A DNA stretch of 64,000 bases. Origin: Rusavskia elegans (taxonomy: Eukaryota; Ascomycota; Lecanoromycetes; Teloschistales; Teloschistaceae). The stretch's first letter is position 1; each line of letters opens with the position of its first letter. The translations under genes were made by a program, and so were the position numbers. Location: contig SAUG01000003.1 of NCBI GenBank assembly GCA_011316305.1, positions 1 to 64,000 of the forward strand, written 5' to 3'. This document shows positions 1 through 10,989 of this stretch, one piece after another. The notes beneath the pieces were generated by a model. The model saw only the letters and a list, made by a program, of their open reading frames with translations. It ran no database searches and was not told the origin of the DNA.

Positions 1-36
<36 letters not shown>
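1..36. repeat. poly-C run at window start
   Basis: Thirty-six consecutive C residues open the window, directly before ordinary sequence upstream of MED21. Such a run is unusual in a fungal promoter. It may be a real homopolymer or a contig-end or sequencing artefact; the sequence alone cannot tell. Confidence 0.6.
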
Positions 37-113
37 TTCCTCCGCACTCCGCGCTCCACAAATATCTCCGTTCCCGTAACCTGTGCACACCAGCAATCGT
101 CCTCCGTTATACC

Positions 114-600
114 ATGGCCGATCGTCTAACGCAGCTCCAAGACTGTCTCGACCAAGCAGGTTTCCCCTTCTACCACAACACCAAGTCCCCAGACCCCACT
201 AACTCCTACCGACCAGCTAGCAACGCAATTCTACGCCTCCCTCCGCTACCTCTCCTCCCACCATTCCTCCTCCTCCACGCTTCCCCCCAATCCTCACATC
301 CCTCCATTCCCAGCCACCGATACCAATCCCCACCAACGTCCCGACGCTCCAACGGCTTTTGCCGGCGCACAGCGGGAATTAGCCTCTGATTTGGTCGAGA
401 AGGTCAAGGAGATTGAGTATCTGACGGGGACGCTGCCGGGCTTGGAGAAGAGTGAGGAAAGCCAGGCCACGAGGATACGGGAATTGGAGGAGGAGTTGAA
501 GATGGTGGAGGGTGAGAGGAAGGCGGCGGTGAGTGAAAGGGAGGAGTGCTTGGAGAGATTGGAGGAGGTCATTGGGAGGGTGGGGAGGGTAAAGACTTAG
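114..600 (+). CDS. MED21: Mediator complex subunit 21 (Med21/Srb7)
   Basis: Subunit of the middle module of Mediator, which pairs with Med7 and bridges activators to RNA polymerase II in the nucleus. Two exons: 114-159 and 221-600, with a 61-bp GT-AG intron (160-220), giving about 141 residues. The N-terminus MADRLTQLQDCLDQ followed by ATQFYASLRYLSSHH is the family hallmark. A low-complexity Ser/Pro/His linker follows (about residues 30-60), then a long charged coiled coil from LVEKVKEIEYLTG to the C-terminus, as expected for this family. The intron is essential: read through, the frame shifts and stops at 389. A GC-AG intron at 156-216 has the same length and would give DQLATQF, the more usual family sequence, so the exact junction is uncertain. 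Identification is strong from the N-terminus and size. Confidence 0.88.
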
Positions 601-1152
601 GTGGATTAGGATTAAGATATCGAGAGGATGGTTGTGAAAGGTATATGGTTGGAAAGATTCAGCGGAGGCAATATGATCTGGTATCTATTGTGCTAGCTCA
701 GCAAATGATTCATCCACCTCAAGTAAATCGACATCAAAATTCCATTAGAAGCAATTCCTGCCGATGACCCGAGCACTTCGGAATCAAAGCCAATTCACCG
801 TGCGCCTTGCTAGAAGTATGAGATAAAGAATACTGCAAAAGGCGCCGTCCAACCACCCATAGTTTGTTGTCGTAGAAGCCCCAGAATCTTCAGACAGAAA
901 GCAGATGAGGGTTATCTTTGCCGAGTTTTAGATATCGAAAATTCATCGATAGCCAATGAATGAGCGGCCCAAAAGATCATGGAATCGTAAAAGTTTTACT
1001 GCCCGCAGGTTGCCTTCTGCTGGGAACCAGCAGAGGGCTTTCCAAAGAGATTGGGAACGGAACCGCAAGGGCGAAATGGTGCAGAACCGCACCTCGGAAT
1101 AGGAGCAGTGGATTACTGCTTCGACGAAGGATAAGGGAAAATGGCCAGCTGC
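601..1152. other. intergenic, convergent 3' ends
   Basis: This 552-bp stretch lies between the stop of MED21 (+) and the stop of the SNF2 gene (-), so it holds two 3' UTRs or terminators. I see no conserved gene, tRNA or repeat. The small open frames here have no recognisable content. Confidence 0.6.
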
Positions 1153-4100
1153 TTATTTGAAGAGACTGCGAAGCTCTTCGAGTCTTTGCTTCGCTGCTTC
1201 GGCCTTGTCCAATTTACCGCGATTCATGCTAAGATCTGCCAGGTTTTGTTTCTTCTTCTGGAGTGCTAGCATCTTTTCCTCGAAACTGCCTTCCATGATG
1301 AATCGGGTGATTGTCACCTCCCGTGTTTGGCCCAAGCGATGAACACGATCCACGGCCTGAGCCTCAGCCGCCGGATTAAATTGTGGCTCCATCATATAAA
1401 CTTTGGACCCGGTCGTCAAATTCAGTCCAAGCCCGCCTGCACCGATCGAGATTAGGATAACCGTGACGTCTGGGTCATCCCTGAAGGCGTCGAGCGACGC
1501 AGCGCGCTGCTTGCGTGCCATTTTGCCGTCAAGACGAACATAGCGGATCCGGCGTTCTTCAAGAGCGATTTGAATCAGGTCGAGATGAGATGTCCATCCG
1601 GAGAAGACCACGCTCTTAATAGGATATTGGCCTGTGGGTAGTTCCTCGCTGTCGATCTTGGATTGCTCAAGAGCATCGAGCAACGCCTTGGTCTTCGTAT
1701 GTGGTCCGCCGTATCGTCCCATAATCTTCGCATGCTTTGGATCGTCCTTCGCTCGCTCTCTGGCGAATTCTGCCGCTTCGATGCCGTTTTTGGTAAGTTC
1801 AAAGAAAGAGGTTCGTATATTTTGGTCACAGTACGGGCACGTGAAATGCGTTTTCTCGATATCGAGGTTCTTTTCAAAGCCAGGGAAGCATTCCTCGCAG
1901 ACGACCTGATAACATGGTAACATGTGCCCGATAATTTGATCCTGATCCGGGCCTACAACTTCGAGATCAGGTTCGATCTTCTTGGCGCACTGGCAGCAAG
2001 TGTCGGCATCCGTCTCTCGAAAAAGCATCAGCATCTCATATGCCTGGCGAGCATTGATAAAAAGCTTGCTGCCGTCAATTTCGTCCGAATCAAGATCGAT
2101 CGCATTGTTCGCACTATAGCCCTCTGTAAGCTTGAGGTCATCTTCGCTTAACAGTTCTCTTCCGTGAGCGCAAATAAGCCGCAGACGCATTATAGCGCGC
2201 AGGATATGAACATATGATTTTCCACCCAGGCTTTTTCTCTGCTCGCTGGCAATAATCCGTACACGACGATCCGAGTCTCTCGCAAACCATTCATAGAGCC
2301 TCTCTTCATCTGGCGTAAACTTCAACCGGACGATCTGGTCAGTACGGTCCGGCAAGTCGATTCGATCTTTAAGCCGTCGCAATGTGATACTGTCGACAAG
2401 CAAGCGTAGCTTAGGCAAGATCTCTGGGTCGGCCATCTTGAACGGACTCAGGATATACTGACTGAACCCACCTCTCTCGCTGAAAGGTCTGATTCGAAGG
2501 AACTTGATCAAAGCGCCCAAATCATCTAGCCTGTTCTGAACCGGGGTGCCGGTGACGGCCCATCGACGTTGAGCAGACAGCGCGCAAATAGCTTGTGACT
2601 GTCTTGTAGCCTGCTCACGGATGCTGTGTGCTTCGTCAAGCACTATCCGGAAAAAGTTCGTCTGAAACAAGGGACTGCCATCTCCTTTTAAGCCTCTGCC
2701 GAAATACTCACTGGACACTATTGCATACGTCGAAATAATTACGTCGAAGGAGGCCAGCATATTAATATTCTTATTTCTGTTGGATCCGTGGTAGATGTAA
2801 TAGGATAACTTCCCAGGTTCGATGTGTGCCTTGGCTTGCTCTTCCCAGTTGGCGACCGTACTCAATGGGCAAACCAGTAGAGTTGCCTTCGAGTTCCGGA
2901 TGAGTGAGACATCATTTTCTTCTATAGTAGAAGCTGTCTGGTTTCCGAACGTCTGCGCGTCCGTGAGACCGTGGACAATCAGCGAAAGGATACTGAGAGT
3001 TTTGCCTAAGCCCATCATATCCGCGAGGATACCACCAAGAGACTCTGGCGGTTTCTGGTGCTCTTCCTGTCCAGTAATGACATTGTAGTAGCTTCGCTGC
3101 CCATTGGGACGGATCCTTACTCGCCAGAGAGAATTGTTGTTATCTTCTTCATTGTCCCCAAAGACCCGTTCTTGTTCTTTAGAGACCATAAAATGCAAAG
3201 CTTGCTTCTGATGTGCGAGCAAGGGCGTAATAATCGAGGCATGTGCTTCCATCTCAGGAAGGGTCTCTGACTGCTGCAGATTATCGAACATACCCAGGAC
3301 ATCGCTGCGGATCTCCTCGGTTGTGCGGGTTACGAAGCCTGTAGTTGTACTTGAGGCAAGACAACTAGTCCTTGGCAGATTGTCGCTCCGGAGAGTTGTA
3401 GGTGCATGCGGATTGCAGATTTCTTTCCCAGGGTCAACAGAAAAAGGGGCCAGGAACTTGAGTGACTTGGTCTTAAGAAACTTGCCTATGGCCTCTGCCT
3501 TGTTCTTTGGCCCATAAATATTGACGATTAGATCGAGATACTCGGAGCAGGGGGCTGTCGGGTATTGAGGAGACTTCTTTTTCCGTGTCATTAGACGAGC
3601 CTGAGCGCGGTATTTCGGGTTCTTCGAGTCTAACAGTTTCGCAAGGGCCTGGGATGTTCGGACATCAACATTGCCGAAATCCTTTCCCGTCGGATCCAGC
3701 ACGCGAATAATGTTGTCGTTGCCAGGAAACCGTTTGAACTGTAACTTCATTGTAGGCCATTCAGATTTCGACAAATAGTTGGCCTTGATACCAGGGTCGG
3801 GTACCTGGTGAGCAAGAACCTTAGTACGCTCAATACGGCCATAGCAGACTTCTTTCTCCTGGCTGTCAGAGATTAAGACGATGTCTTCTTCATCATCTCC
3901 TCCTGTCAAATCTACAACCAAAGCGGAGGCCGCTGCTTCCGCCTCATTCTGTCCTTCCTTACGTTTCTGTTTCAGGTATTCACCAATTTCTCCGTTTTTA
4001 CTACCACCTGTAAATGCTGCCTTGCCGGTCACATCCTCGTGGTCCGTTTTCTGCCTCTTCTGGGGCCGCTCCTGACGTTGGGAAACGCCGTGGATACGTT

Positions 4101-4624
4101 CGATCATCCCGCTAAGCCCATGTGGCTCTGGTAGCTTCTCGGGAGATTGGAAAGACTGGTTGGCTTGAGGATGCTCTGGCGACTTGGAGGATATGCTATT
4201 GTACGGGTTCGAAGGAGTGGAAGGACTATCTTTGAAATTCGATTTGGGGGTCTGCTGAAACCCTTTTGGGTCTAAAAGCTGAAGAGGGCTGAAGTTGGGG
4301 CTGGTAACACTACGTGGAGGAACGTTCGAGTCCGGTGTTCGTTTACCTCGACCTTTGAAGTATAAATCAGCATCATCCTCAGTAGGAAATTTGTAAGAAG
4401 TTGATCCTTGAATATAGGGTTAGAACTTGAGAGGCTCACTACCGTAGCAAGCTTTGGAAGTAGAGGAAGGAATAATATATCATACCATTCGCGGTTTGCT
4501 TCTTCATGTTCCTAGGGTCTAATAGCATAGCAGCTGAGACCGAACCCCTACTGACAGAATCGGACAGTGGCGTTATTTGAGTGTTGTGGCCGTAGGCATC
4601 GGCTGCGCTCGAGTATGCGTTCAT
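1153..4624 (-). CDS. SNF2-family ATPase with RING finger (Rad5/Rad16/HLTF-like)
   Basis: Predicted nuclear DNA-dependent ATPase and ubiquitin-ligase-like protein of the Rad5/Rad16/HLTF group, which acts in DNA damage tolerance and chromatin. Two exons: 4486-4624 and 1153-4406, with a 79-bp GT-AG intron (4407-4485) and a TCTAAC branch point, giving 1130 residues. An uninterrupted frame also begins at an internal Met (4107), but the upstream exon stays in frame and adds 146 residues. Domains in order: Ser/Pro-rich N-terminus; a weak HIRAN-like stretch (about 265-305); Walker A MGLGKT (about 511-516); DEAH box (637-640); TGTPVQN (665-671); a Cys-rich RING-type insert with CCQC, CEEC and CPYC (about 850-906); helicase C-terminal motif QAVDRVHRLGQ (1063-1073). 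The insert between helicase lobes is diagnostic of this subfamily. The RING shows mostly Cys ligands, so it may be non-classical. Orthology to Rad5 versus Rad16 or HLTF is not settled. Confidence 0.9.
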
Positions 4625-5232
4625 CTGATTTGCGCCTTGAGGGCAAGTAAGTTACAGTCAGAGCCGAAGCAGCAACCGAAAGAGATGATGGTCATGCGGG
4701 CATAATGACCGATGTTCTGACTTCTGAGTGGTATAAGATCAAACAAAGAGTATTTATTAGCTTCCAAAAAGATGGAACTGATCGGTCGAGTTCCGACTGA
4801 CGGGCTCTATCGATAAGCTTGGAGCCTCCAAGCCCCCGGCCAGTGAGCTGCAGGTGAAGTTGATACCAAGCAGAAGCAGCAATGAAACTCAAGAAATATC
4901 GCACTAAAGTAGAGCTCAGCGCACATCTATGTACTCGTGAGGTTAGCAACACCAAAGAATGGGCGAAAAGTACGTCAACCGAAGTCGCCACACCTGTGAG
5001 CCGTGAGGTGAAATACTGGTGGGCTCCAGAGGGATATGCAGAGCACCGCAAATGCCGACCACTGCTAAGAATCGCCTTGATAGGTTGAGCCATCTATAAC
5101 TTTGCACCTGTGCGACTATACTGAAGACCCATGCCTGGACGGTTGGATGCACGTCTCCCATCCGTCCTTCCCCCGACGCCAACGCTGATGCAACACGATA
5201 CTGGACAACCCTACCCGAATGCATCTTCGTAT
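4625..5232. other. intergenic: SNF2 gene promoter and LSB6 3' side
   Basis: This 608-bp gap separates two minus-strand genes. The part nearest 4625 should be the promoter and 5' UTR of the SNF2-RING gene. Overlapping open frames on both strands (for example a 133-codon frame at 4692-5093) have no recognisable motif and overlap each other, so I do not call them genes. Confidence 0.5.
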
Positions 5233-7657
5233 TCAACACCATGTGAAGACAGGATGCTTGCTTTTGACCGTCACGAGCCGTTCCACAATGACCTTTCGCT
5301 GATGCCCTTCCATCCCCTCTGCCGCCGCGTAGCCTAGATCGCCCTCAAGGTCGTCGACATCGTACATGAATGGATGGTTTCCGTGCCTCGCCGTAGATGA
5401 ATACCGTCGACGTTGGCTGCCAGTGCTCCCTTGCTTTCGATGGCCTTCAAAACTCGAGCGTGTCTTGGACCTCGCGTTAGTTGGCCTGGATATGCTGTCA
5501 ACCAGCTGCTTCTTGGCTTCAGACACTTCAACGTCGTGGTCAAAAGTCACCCCTTCAATCGTCGCAGGCGTCTCCGGTCCATGAACTCGTTGGTCCAGCT
5601 CAGTGAAGCTATTCGTTCGAGAGAGATCGAACCGATTGGGGTTGGGCAAATCTGCTGCCGGCAAAGACAGCCCGAGGAGATCATGCTGAGGCTGAGGAGC
5701 AGATGCGTTGGCAGCACTGATGTCCATCTCTTCCTCTTCGATACTACTCCTTCGCACAACGTCTCTTCGATGGCGCATCTCCGCCGAGGGCGTCCTCATC
5801 GGAATTGCGACGGGGATATCGACAAGATCGTCGAATACACAGACGCGAGTTCGTCGTGTCAGCTCCAATGGTCCGTGATCAGACGTCTTTAGCGTTTCCA
5901 CCACATTCCAGGCCTGGCCTTTCATCACGGCTATCTGCTTGGCGAACATGGTTTCTTGAAAGTCCGAGTCCTGGGAGAAGACTCGACGCAAAGCCATCTG
6001 CGTCCCACTCCACCATTGGGTCGACGTCAAAAGAGGCAGGAAATGATCCCGAGTCTTTCTGGAGAATGGTTGGCCTATCAAAGACACCGGAAGGAAAAGC
6101 CAGCCAAACGGAAAGCTTCGCCACTGTTCAACCATCAGCAATCTGCAGATGGCATGATGTATCAATCGTACTCACAGCATCTGGGTGCTTCCAGGGCCAG
6201 GACAAACTGTTGTCGATGGCCCCTATGGAGATTGGAGGTACCTTCGAAACCTCTGGCGGGGTCTGTGATCTGCTAGAGGCAGTCATATTTTCTTGCCGCT
6301 TGTAGGGGGTGTTATTGGGACGTCTCGTGGAAGGATTCTGGCCTCTCGAGGTAGTTGGAACGTTTCGACTATTGGCGTTGCCGTTTATGCCTGGGGGCTC
6401 CGAGATTATTGAAACATCCTGACTTTGAGAATCGACTCGGATCATCCAGTTATCAAGCCCACGATCAGTGTTCCTCATTATATAGTCCAGAATGACGAGT
6501 TTTTCCAGCTCTTCCCTGAAGGACTGCTGAAGGCTCTCCGTCCAGACGAACTTGCCCTGCATTTCCTCCTCATTTGTCGAAGATCGAGTCTCACTAGGTA
6601 CATCGTCGTCATCGTCGTCGGACATGGTTGCGCCTGGCCGACAGGTCTCTGCCCAAGGCTTCTTCCTCTTCCGGGCAGGGTCTTCGGGACGAAATCCCGA
6701 AATGGCCTGATCAGGCCATGGATGATCCCGGAGGAAAACGTTCGCGTCTTTGAATCCCTTCAAAAACACCTGGAAACTGCCCACTTTCGCCGGTAAAGGT
6801 TTTCGTTTTCTGTAGTAGTTCGATCTCTCCCAAAAGTCGTAGTGAAATGATTTGGAAGAAAGGTACACGATGTCGGTATATGGTACAAGGTTGGTTCGTA
6901 GTCTGCTGTCGAGAACATATGATGCAGCTTCAGAAACGTAGGAGAGATTAGGAATCAAGCATTCGCGGCCGAAAAAGCAAGGAAAGAGGTTTCGATGTAT
7001 CCACTTGGTCCATTTTGGATTCCGCGTGGCATAGGGTTCTTCGTCTTTTGGCTTGAAGACCCCAACAACCTTCCCGTCACTGTTGCGGGCAAAGTAGCTG
7101 CCCGAGCTGCCTTGTGAAATCATTTTGGGGTGTACACCCAGTTCGATAGCAACCCGAACGCTCTCGACGACATCGTCAAAGCCAATCTTCGTCATCCGGT
7201 CTCCTTGGTTTTCTGTGACGCAGTCGGCATCGAGCGTCTGGGCACTCGCTGGGCGTACACCTTCCGGAGCCTGGAACACCGAATGCTGGATTTCCAACTG
7301 CTCTTCTTCGTCTGTCTTTCCTCTGACCTTATGGATCTTGAACTTTGAAGCGATTTCTCCGGCCCATCGTTCAAGACGTGCGTTGATAGCTTTGATGTCT
7401 ACCCCAGACGAGCTTCGTCGCGGTCGCCGCCGACCTACACTCCCACGGCGTGGTCTTCCAGGCGGGCTGTCGTCCCTACCAGCGTACATCTGGCCATGGG
7501 GGGTTGGTTGTATTGGAGCATAGCGGGAATTAGGTGCGGATATTGTCCGTGAGAGATTTCGGGTCTCATCTTCATCAGATTCATCAAGATAGCCATTCTC
7601 CTCGTCTGCTTGAGCTATTCGAGCGTAACCTGTATTAGGGGGTCGATGGCGCGGCAT
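5233..7657 (-). CDS. LSB6: type II phosphatidylinositol 4-kinase
   Basis: Phosphorylates phosphatidylinositol to PI4P on vacuolar, endosomal and plasma membranes; the yeast orthologue is Lsb6. Two exons: 6176-7657 and 5233-6123, with a 52-bp GTGAGT...CAG intron (6124-6175) at phase 0, giving 790 residues. Visible motifs: nucleotide-binding loop GSSGSYFARNSDGKVVGVFK (183-202); PCFFGRECLIPNLSYVSEAA (226-245), the Cys-containing stretch typical of type II kinases; catalytic DYIMRNTDRGLDNW (391-404); and the metal-binding AIDNSLSWPWKHPD that spans the intron junction. Downstream WRSFPFGWLFLP continues the kinase fold. The ending NPVFTWC-like sequence (SKHPVFTWC) is characteristic of filamentous-fungal orthologues. 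The N-terminus and the insert at 320-370 are disordered and acidic, including a run of Asp residues. An intact gene. Confidence 0.95.
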
Positions 7658-7983
7658 AGTGTTCTGAATATGAGAAGGAGTCTGGGGTTACTCGGTACCT
7701 ACTAATATTAGGGCAGCACTTAAAAGACAGTCGGTCCGCACATAGCACACACACAACCACTACCTTATAGAGTCGTCCGTCACTCTTTAATCTTGAGTAC
7801 GTATAGCGCCGTAGTATCCCGTTTCCTAAACCTCTAGCTCGAATACGAGGTATTACTCTAAAAAGCCTCAGATGCGCTTAGTAGTACAGCGAGCTTTATA
7901 CGAGGAGGCGGACTCTCTCAGCTTCTAAGGTAGGTTCTACGTATTGTATAAAAGACAGATTCGTCATAGTTATGCATGTGCCA
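7658..7983. other. LSB6 upstream region, partly mutated
   Basis: This 326-bp stretch upstream of the LSB6 start should contain its promoter. From about 7,700 onward it becomes rich in TAG/CTA triplets and poor in CA/TG. RIP-like mutation may have leaked outward from the inverted-repeat element that starts at about 7984. No gene is seen. Confidence 0.45.
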
Positions 7984-8163
7984 AGGACTCGCACCCGCGC
8001 CTACCAAACTCGGTTCGGACGCTTTTAAACTTTTTTGTCCTTTTTTTTAGGGGAACGCCTCCGTGTATATCTCTATATCGCTATTATATATCCTGCGCGT
8101 CGCTAATATATATCTTTCCTAATCGGATTAAATCCCGCCTACGACTAGCTTAATAAAGTAAAA
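7984..8163 (+). repeat. left terminal inverted repeat
   Basis: Left arm of the element at 7984-8993. It matches the reverse complement of 8815-8993 over about 180 bp, with mostly C/T and G/A differences and a variable T-rich tract near 8025-8050. Confidence 0.8.
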
Positions 8164-8814
8164 CGTAGGGTATAACCTTGATCTTTCTACTATTAATATT
8201 CAGTTTCTGCTATTTCTACTACCTGTATATATTTGCTTCCCGGCGCCTCGAAGCTAGTTTCTAAGAAGTTTAGATAGAAACAGCAGTAAAAGAGGCGGGA
8301 TAAAACTTCTGAAAATAAAAGAATAGCTGGCGGAACGATAATATATATATTCCGCCTCTAAAACGTATTATATAATTACGTTTTCGCGTATCGATTAGAT
8401 AACGTTATATAGAATTAACGAGTATTTAATCTAATAATTTAAATACGAAATAACTGTACTAATTAAAAGGTAAATAAATATTTTAAACAGGCAGATATTG
8501 GGATAGAGGTTATATATTACGGAACGGAGTTTTTATAGAATTAATTCTACTCGCAGGCTATTCCGAGCGATTTTTAGTAGTAAAAACGTTTTCTAGGATC
8601 GAGGTAAATAACGTTAAAAAGGTATTGTTTATCTAATTTTTATCGCGTATATTAGATTTTTTTAGATTTAATAATATAGATATATTGCTAAAATTTTTAA
8701 AAGTTTTAATTTTAAAGTTTATATAGTTAGTATATAGTATAAATACATAGAACGTAGTTAAAGAAAAAGAATTCTCGATAAAAATTTTAAGGAAATAGAG
8801 CTAACGGACTTTAT

Positions 8815-8993
8815 ATTTTACTCTATTAAACTAGTCGCAGGCGGGATTTAACCCGATTAGAAAGGATATATATTAGCGACGCGCAGGATATATAATAGCG
8901 ATATAGGGATATGCACGGAGGCGTTCCCTTTTTTTTTTCTTTCGAAAGAAAAGGAACCGAGGTTGGTAAGGTAGGCGCGGGTGCGAGTACCTA
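8815..8993 (-). repeat. right terminal inverted repeat
   Basis: Right arm of the element at 7984-8993, inverted relative to the left arm. It includes a palindromic T-run/TTCGAA/A-run at about 8930-8952 that is absent from the left arm. Confidence 0.8.
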
Positions 8994-9272
8994 GCCGACG
9001 GACATATTCCTAGCGCCGTAAACCTTGCTGTAATGAATACCTCATGTGTTGGATCGCTGCAATCAATCCCTTCCGCCGAAAATATACGGTCTTCACTGTG
9101 CTTCACTTTCCAATACCAGTACTAATTTGCGACATGAGACCGACTTGTCTCCATTCATTGACTTCTGAACTCCCCACTTCCCAATCCCGATAACACATGC
9201 AAGCTGGGCGTCTTTTGCCAACGACGTATCGACAGCTCTCTGTGTGTGTGTGCAAATGTGGACCCATATTTC

Positions 9273-10034
9273 TCATAAGGTTTGCCAAAAGTAATTTGCG
9301 TAGAAAAACCTCGAAAACTTGGTATCAATGTTCACCACATGCACATCTCCTCTTTGCGCATTCCTGATGATTGCTTTGGTGTAAGATCCAGTGAGGTCAG
9401 GATCAACGTCAATGCCTAGAGAGCGGTAGACTTTCAATTTCAGACTGGTTCACGGGTCAGCCTCAAAGTTGTCCAATTCACTGTGCCCGTACAGCTTACA
9501 GTGTAGGATCTTCCATTTCCCGTTTTGCTTTCATTGCATCATCTCCCTCAACGCCTTGCAAGTCCAACTGTTGCAATCTGCTTTTCAGGCCGTCCAGCTC
9601 TTGCTCTAGCCTCTCTCCCTCGATTTCTAGGTCCGAAGCTGCTTTGGCTACGCGGAATTTCTGGGTGTCGAGTTCCACGATCTGCGACGCATGGTCTGTA
9701 CTGTTGTGCGAAGAAACTGTCTCGCTATGCTGTGACGCAAGAGTCTGAAGGTTGCGCGAGAGCTCTAAAGTAGAGTCAATAAATTATCATACTTTCCAAG
9801 AACGAGATCAATGCTGACACACTTCTCAAAGCGTTCTCTGATTCACGAATCCGCAGATCGCGAGCTTGTTGCAATGTCGAAAGAGACTCATTGATCCGGC
9901 CAATCGCAACTTTGTCGGGGTGGATATTGAAGTTTCCAATCGTATGGTGGATAAGCTATGTATGATGAGTCAGGCCTCGTGAAGTATCGCAACCTACAGG
10001 AACTTACGGTTGCTGGGTCTTCGTCCAGGAGCAT
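9273..10034 (-). CDS. SPC24: kinetochore protein Spc24 (Ndc80 complex)
   Basis: Spc24 pairs with Spc25 to form the kinetochore-facing end of the Ndc80 complex, which links centromeres to spindle microtubules. Four exons: 10008-10034, 9823-9955, 9500-9764 and 9273-9444, separated by 52-, 58- and 55-bp GT-AG introns, giving 198 residues. The protein starts MLLDEDPAT, followed by [20 protein letters not shown]. Next is a coiled coil (about residues 35-135; [34 protein letters not shown]). The C-terminal globular RWD-like domain begins [17 protein letters not shown] and ends [13 protein letters not shown]. The [11 protein letters not shown] motif is the family signature. All junctions keep the frame. 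The start is the only Met that joins in frame to exon 2. Its 3' flank (8994-9272) has only a 12-bp TG repeat at 9241-9252. Confidence 0.93.
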
Positions 10035-10310
10035 AGTGAGAGAATCACAGACGAGTAGAACCGTGAGTATGCAGCACCCTTTGATATTCTTGGCGGGATT
10101 TTGCTTCACCTTCTCTAACACATGGCACGGACGACTACTTTGTCTGAAAGCATTATTCTGTGTTGACAGTAAACATTGAGATCGCTAGCGGATCGCCGTA
10201 GGCCATTCCCGCAACTAATGCACCACGTGCGCTAGCGTGCACCGCCACTTTCCGCTTGATATGTCGTTGTTTGCAGTCACCTTGCCGTGAGAAGACTGAA
10301 TGACTGCAAA
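10035..10310. promoter_or_regulatory. divergent promoter SPC24 / FIS1
   Basis: The 276 bp between the two divergent start codons must serve both genes. A perfect CACGTG box (bHLH-type site) lies at 10224-10229 in a GC-rich patch. Its use is inferred only. Confidence 0.45.
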
Positions 10311-10989
10311 ATGGGTTCCAATTTACCATGTAAGTGATCTGTATAGTTGTATTTACCCACCATCTTGGTCTTTTCTCCTGCCTCATTTCACACTATCAAC
10401 GGAGGAAGATGACTGTCTCAAGAGAAGCCTGTTGTTGGTCAGGTTTGAGCACTTTTCTACAAACGGGTGGCTAATATGGCCCTTTCCTACCAGATGCTGC
10501 TGATGCAGACTCACCCCTCAAAGCCGACGAACTTCAGGTCTTGAGATCACAGTACGAGAAAGAAGGCTATTACGTTGGAGTACAGACGAAATTCAACTAT
10601 GCTTGGGTACGGACCCCGTCATCGTGTTCAAGGGCGCCATGTTGAACAACAGACTGCAGGGTTTGATCAAATCAAGTTCCCGCAACGAACAGCAAGAGGG
10701 TGTCCGGTTGTTATCCGACATATTCCGGAATGCGCCTGAGCGACGGCGAGAGTGCCTGTATTACCTGGCTCTAGGCAACTACAAACTGGGCAATTACGCG
10801 GAAGCGCGGCGATACAACGATCTTTTACTGGACCACGAGCCCGCCAACCTCCAAGCGAGCAGTCTACGGGGGTTGATCGACGACAAAGTGGCCAAAGAAG
10901 GTCTAATGGGGGTTGCGATTCTCAGTGGAGTCGCCATTGCTGCTGGCGTTGTCGGGGGTATGCTGTTCAGGGGCGCGAAGAGAAGATAA
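10311..10989 (+). CDS. FIS1: mitochondrial fission 1 protein
   Basis: Fis1 is a tail-anchored outer-membrane receptor that recruits the dynamin-related fission machinery to mitochondria and peroxisomes. Three exons: 10311-10329, 10494-10606 and 10660-10989, with introns of 164 and 53 bp, giving 153 residues, the usual length. The short first exon encodes MGSNLP and splits the Tyr codon. The product begins [20 protein letters not shown], as in fungal orthologues. TPR-like helices follow ([59 protein letters not shown]). A C-terminal membrane anchor spans about 127-148 ([19 protein letters not shown]) with the basic tail RGAKRR needed for mitochondrial targeting. An uninterrupted frame also starts at 10603, but it reads through the second intron and is not the real N-terminus. 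Confidence 0.94.

Larger units (their letters stand above)
7984..8993. mobile_element. DNA-transposon relic with about 180-bp terminal inverted repeats
   Basis: The ends are long inverted repeats: 7984-8163 reads ACTCGCACCCGCGCCTACC from position 7987, and the complement of 8815-8993 reads the same motif from about 8989. Similarity continues inward through GGGAACGCCTCCGTG, CTATATCGCTATTATATATC and TAATCGGATTAAATCCCGCC. The 650-bp interior is AT-rich, CA/TG-poor and has no coding frame, so this is a non-autonomous or deleted element inactivated by RIP. The ends differ from the hAT family found further right, so it is a separate family. I could not find a clean target-site duplication. Confidence 0.8.

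Noticed and set aside
4692..5242. Overlapping minus-strand open frames of 133 and 99 codons between the SNF2 gene and LSB6
   Set aside because: They overlap each other in different frames, have no motif and lie where the SNF2 gene promoter is expected.
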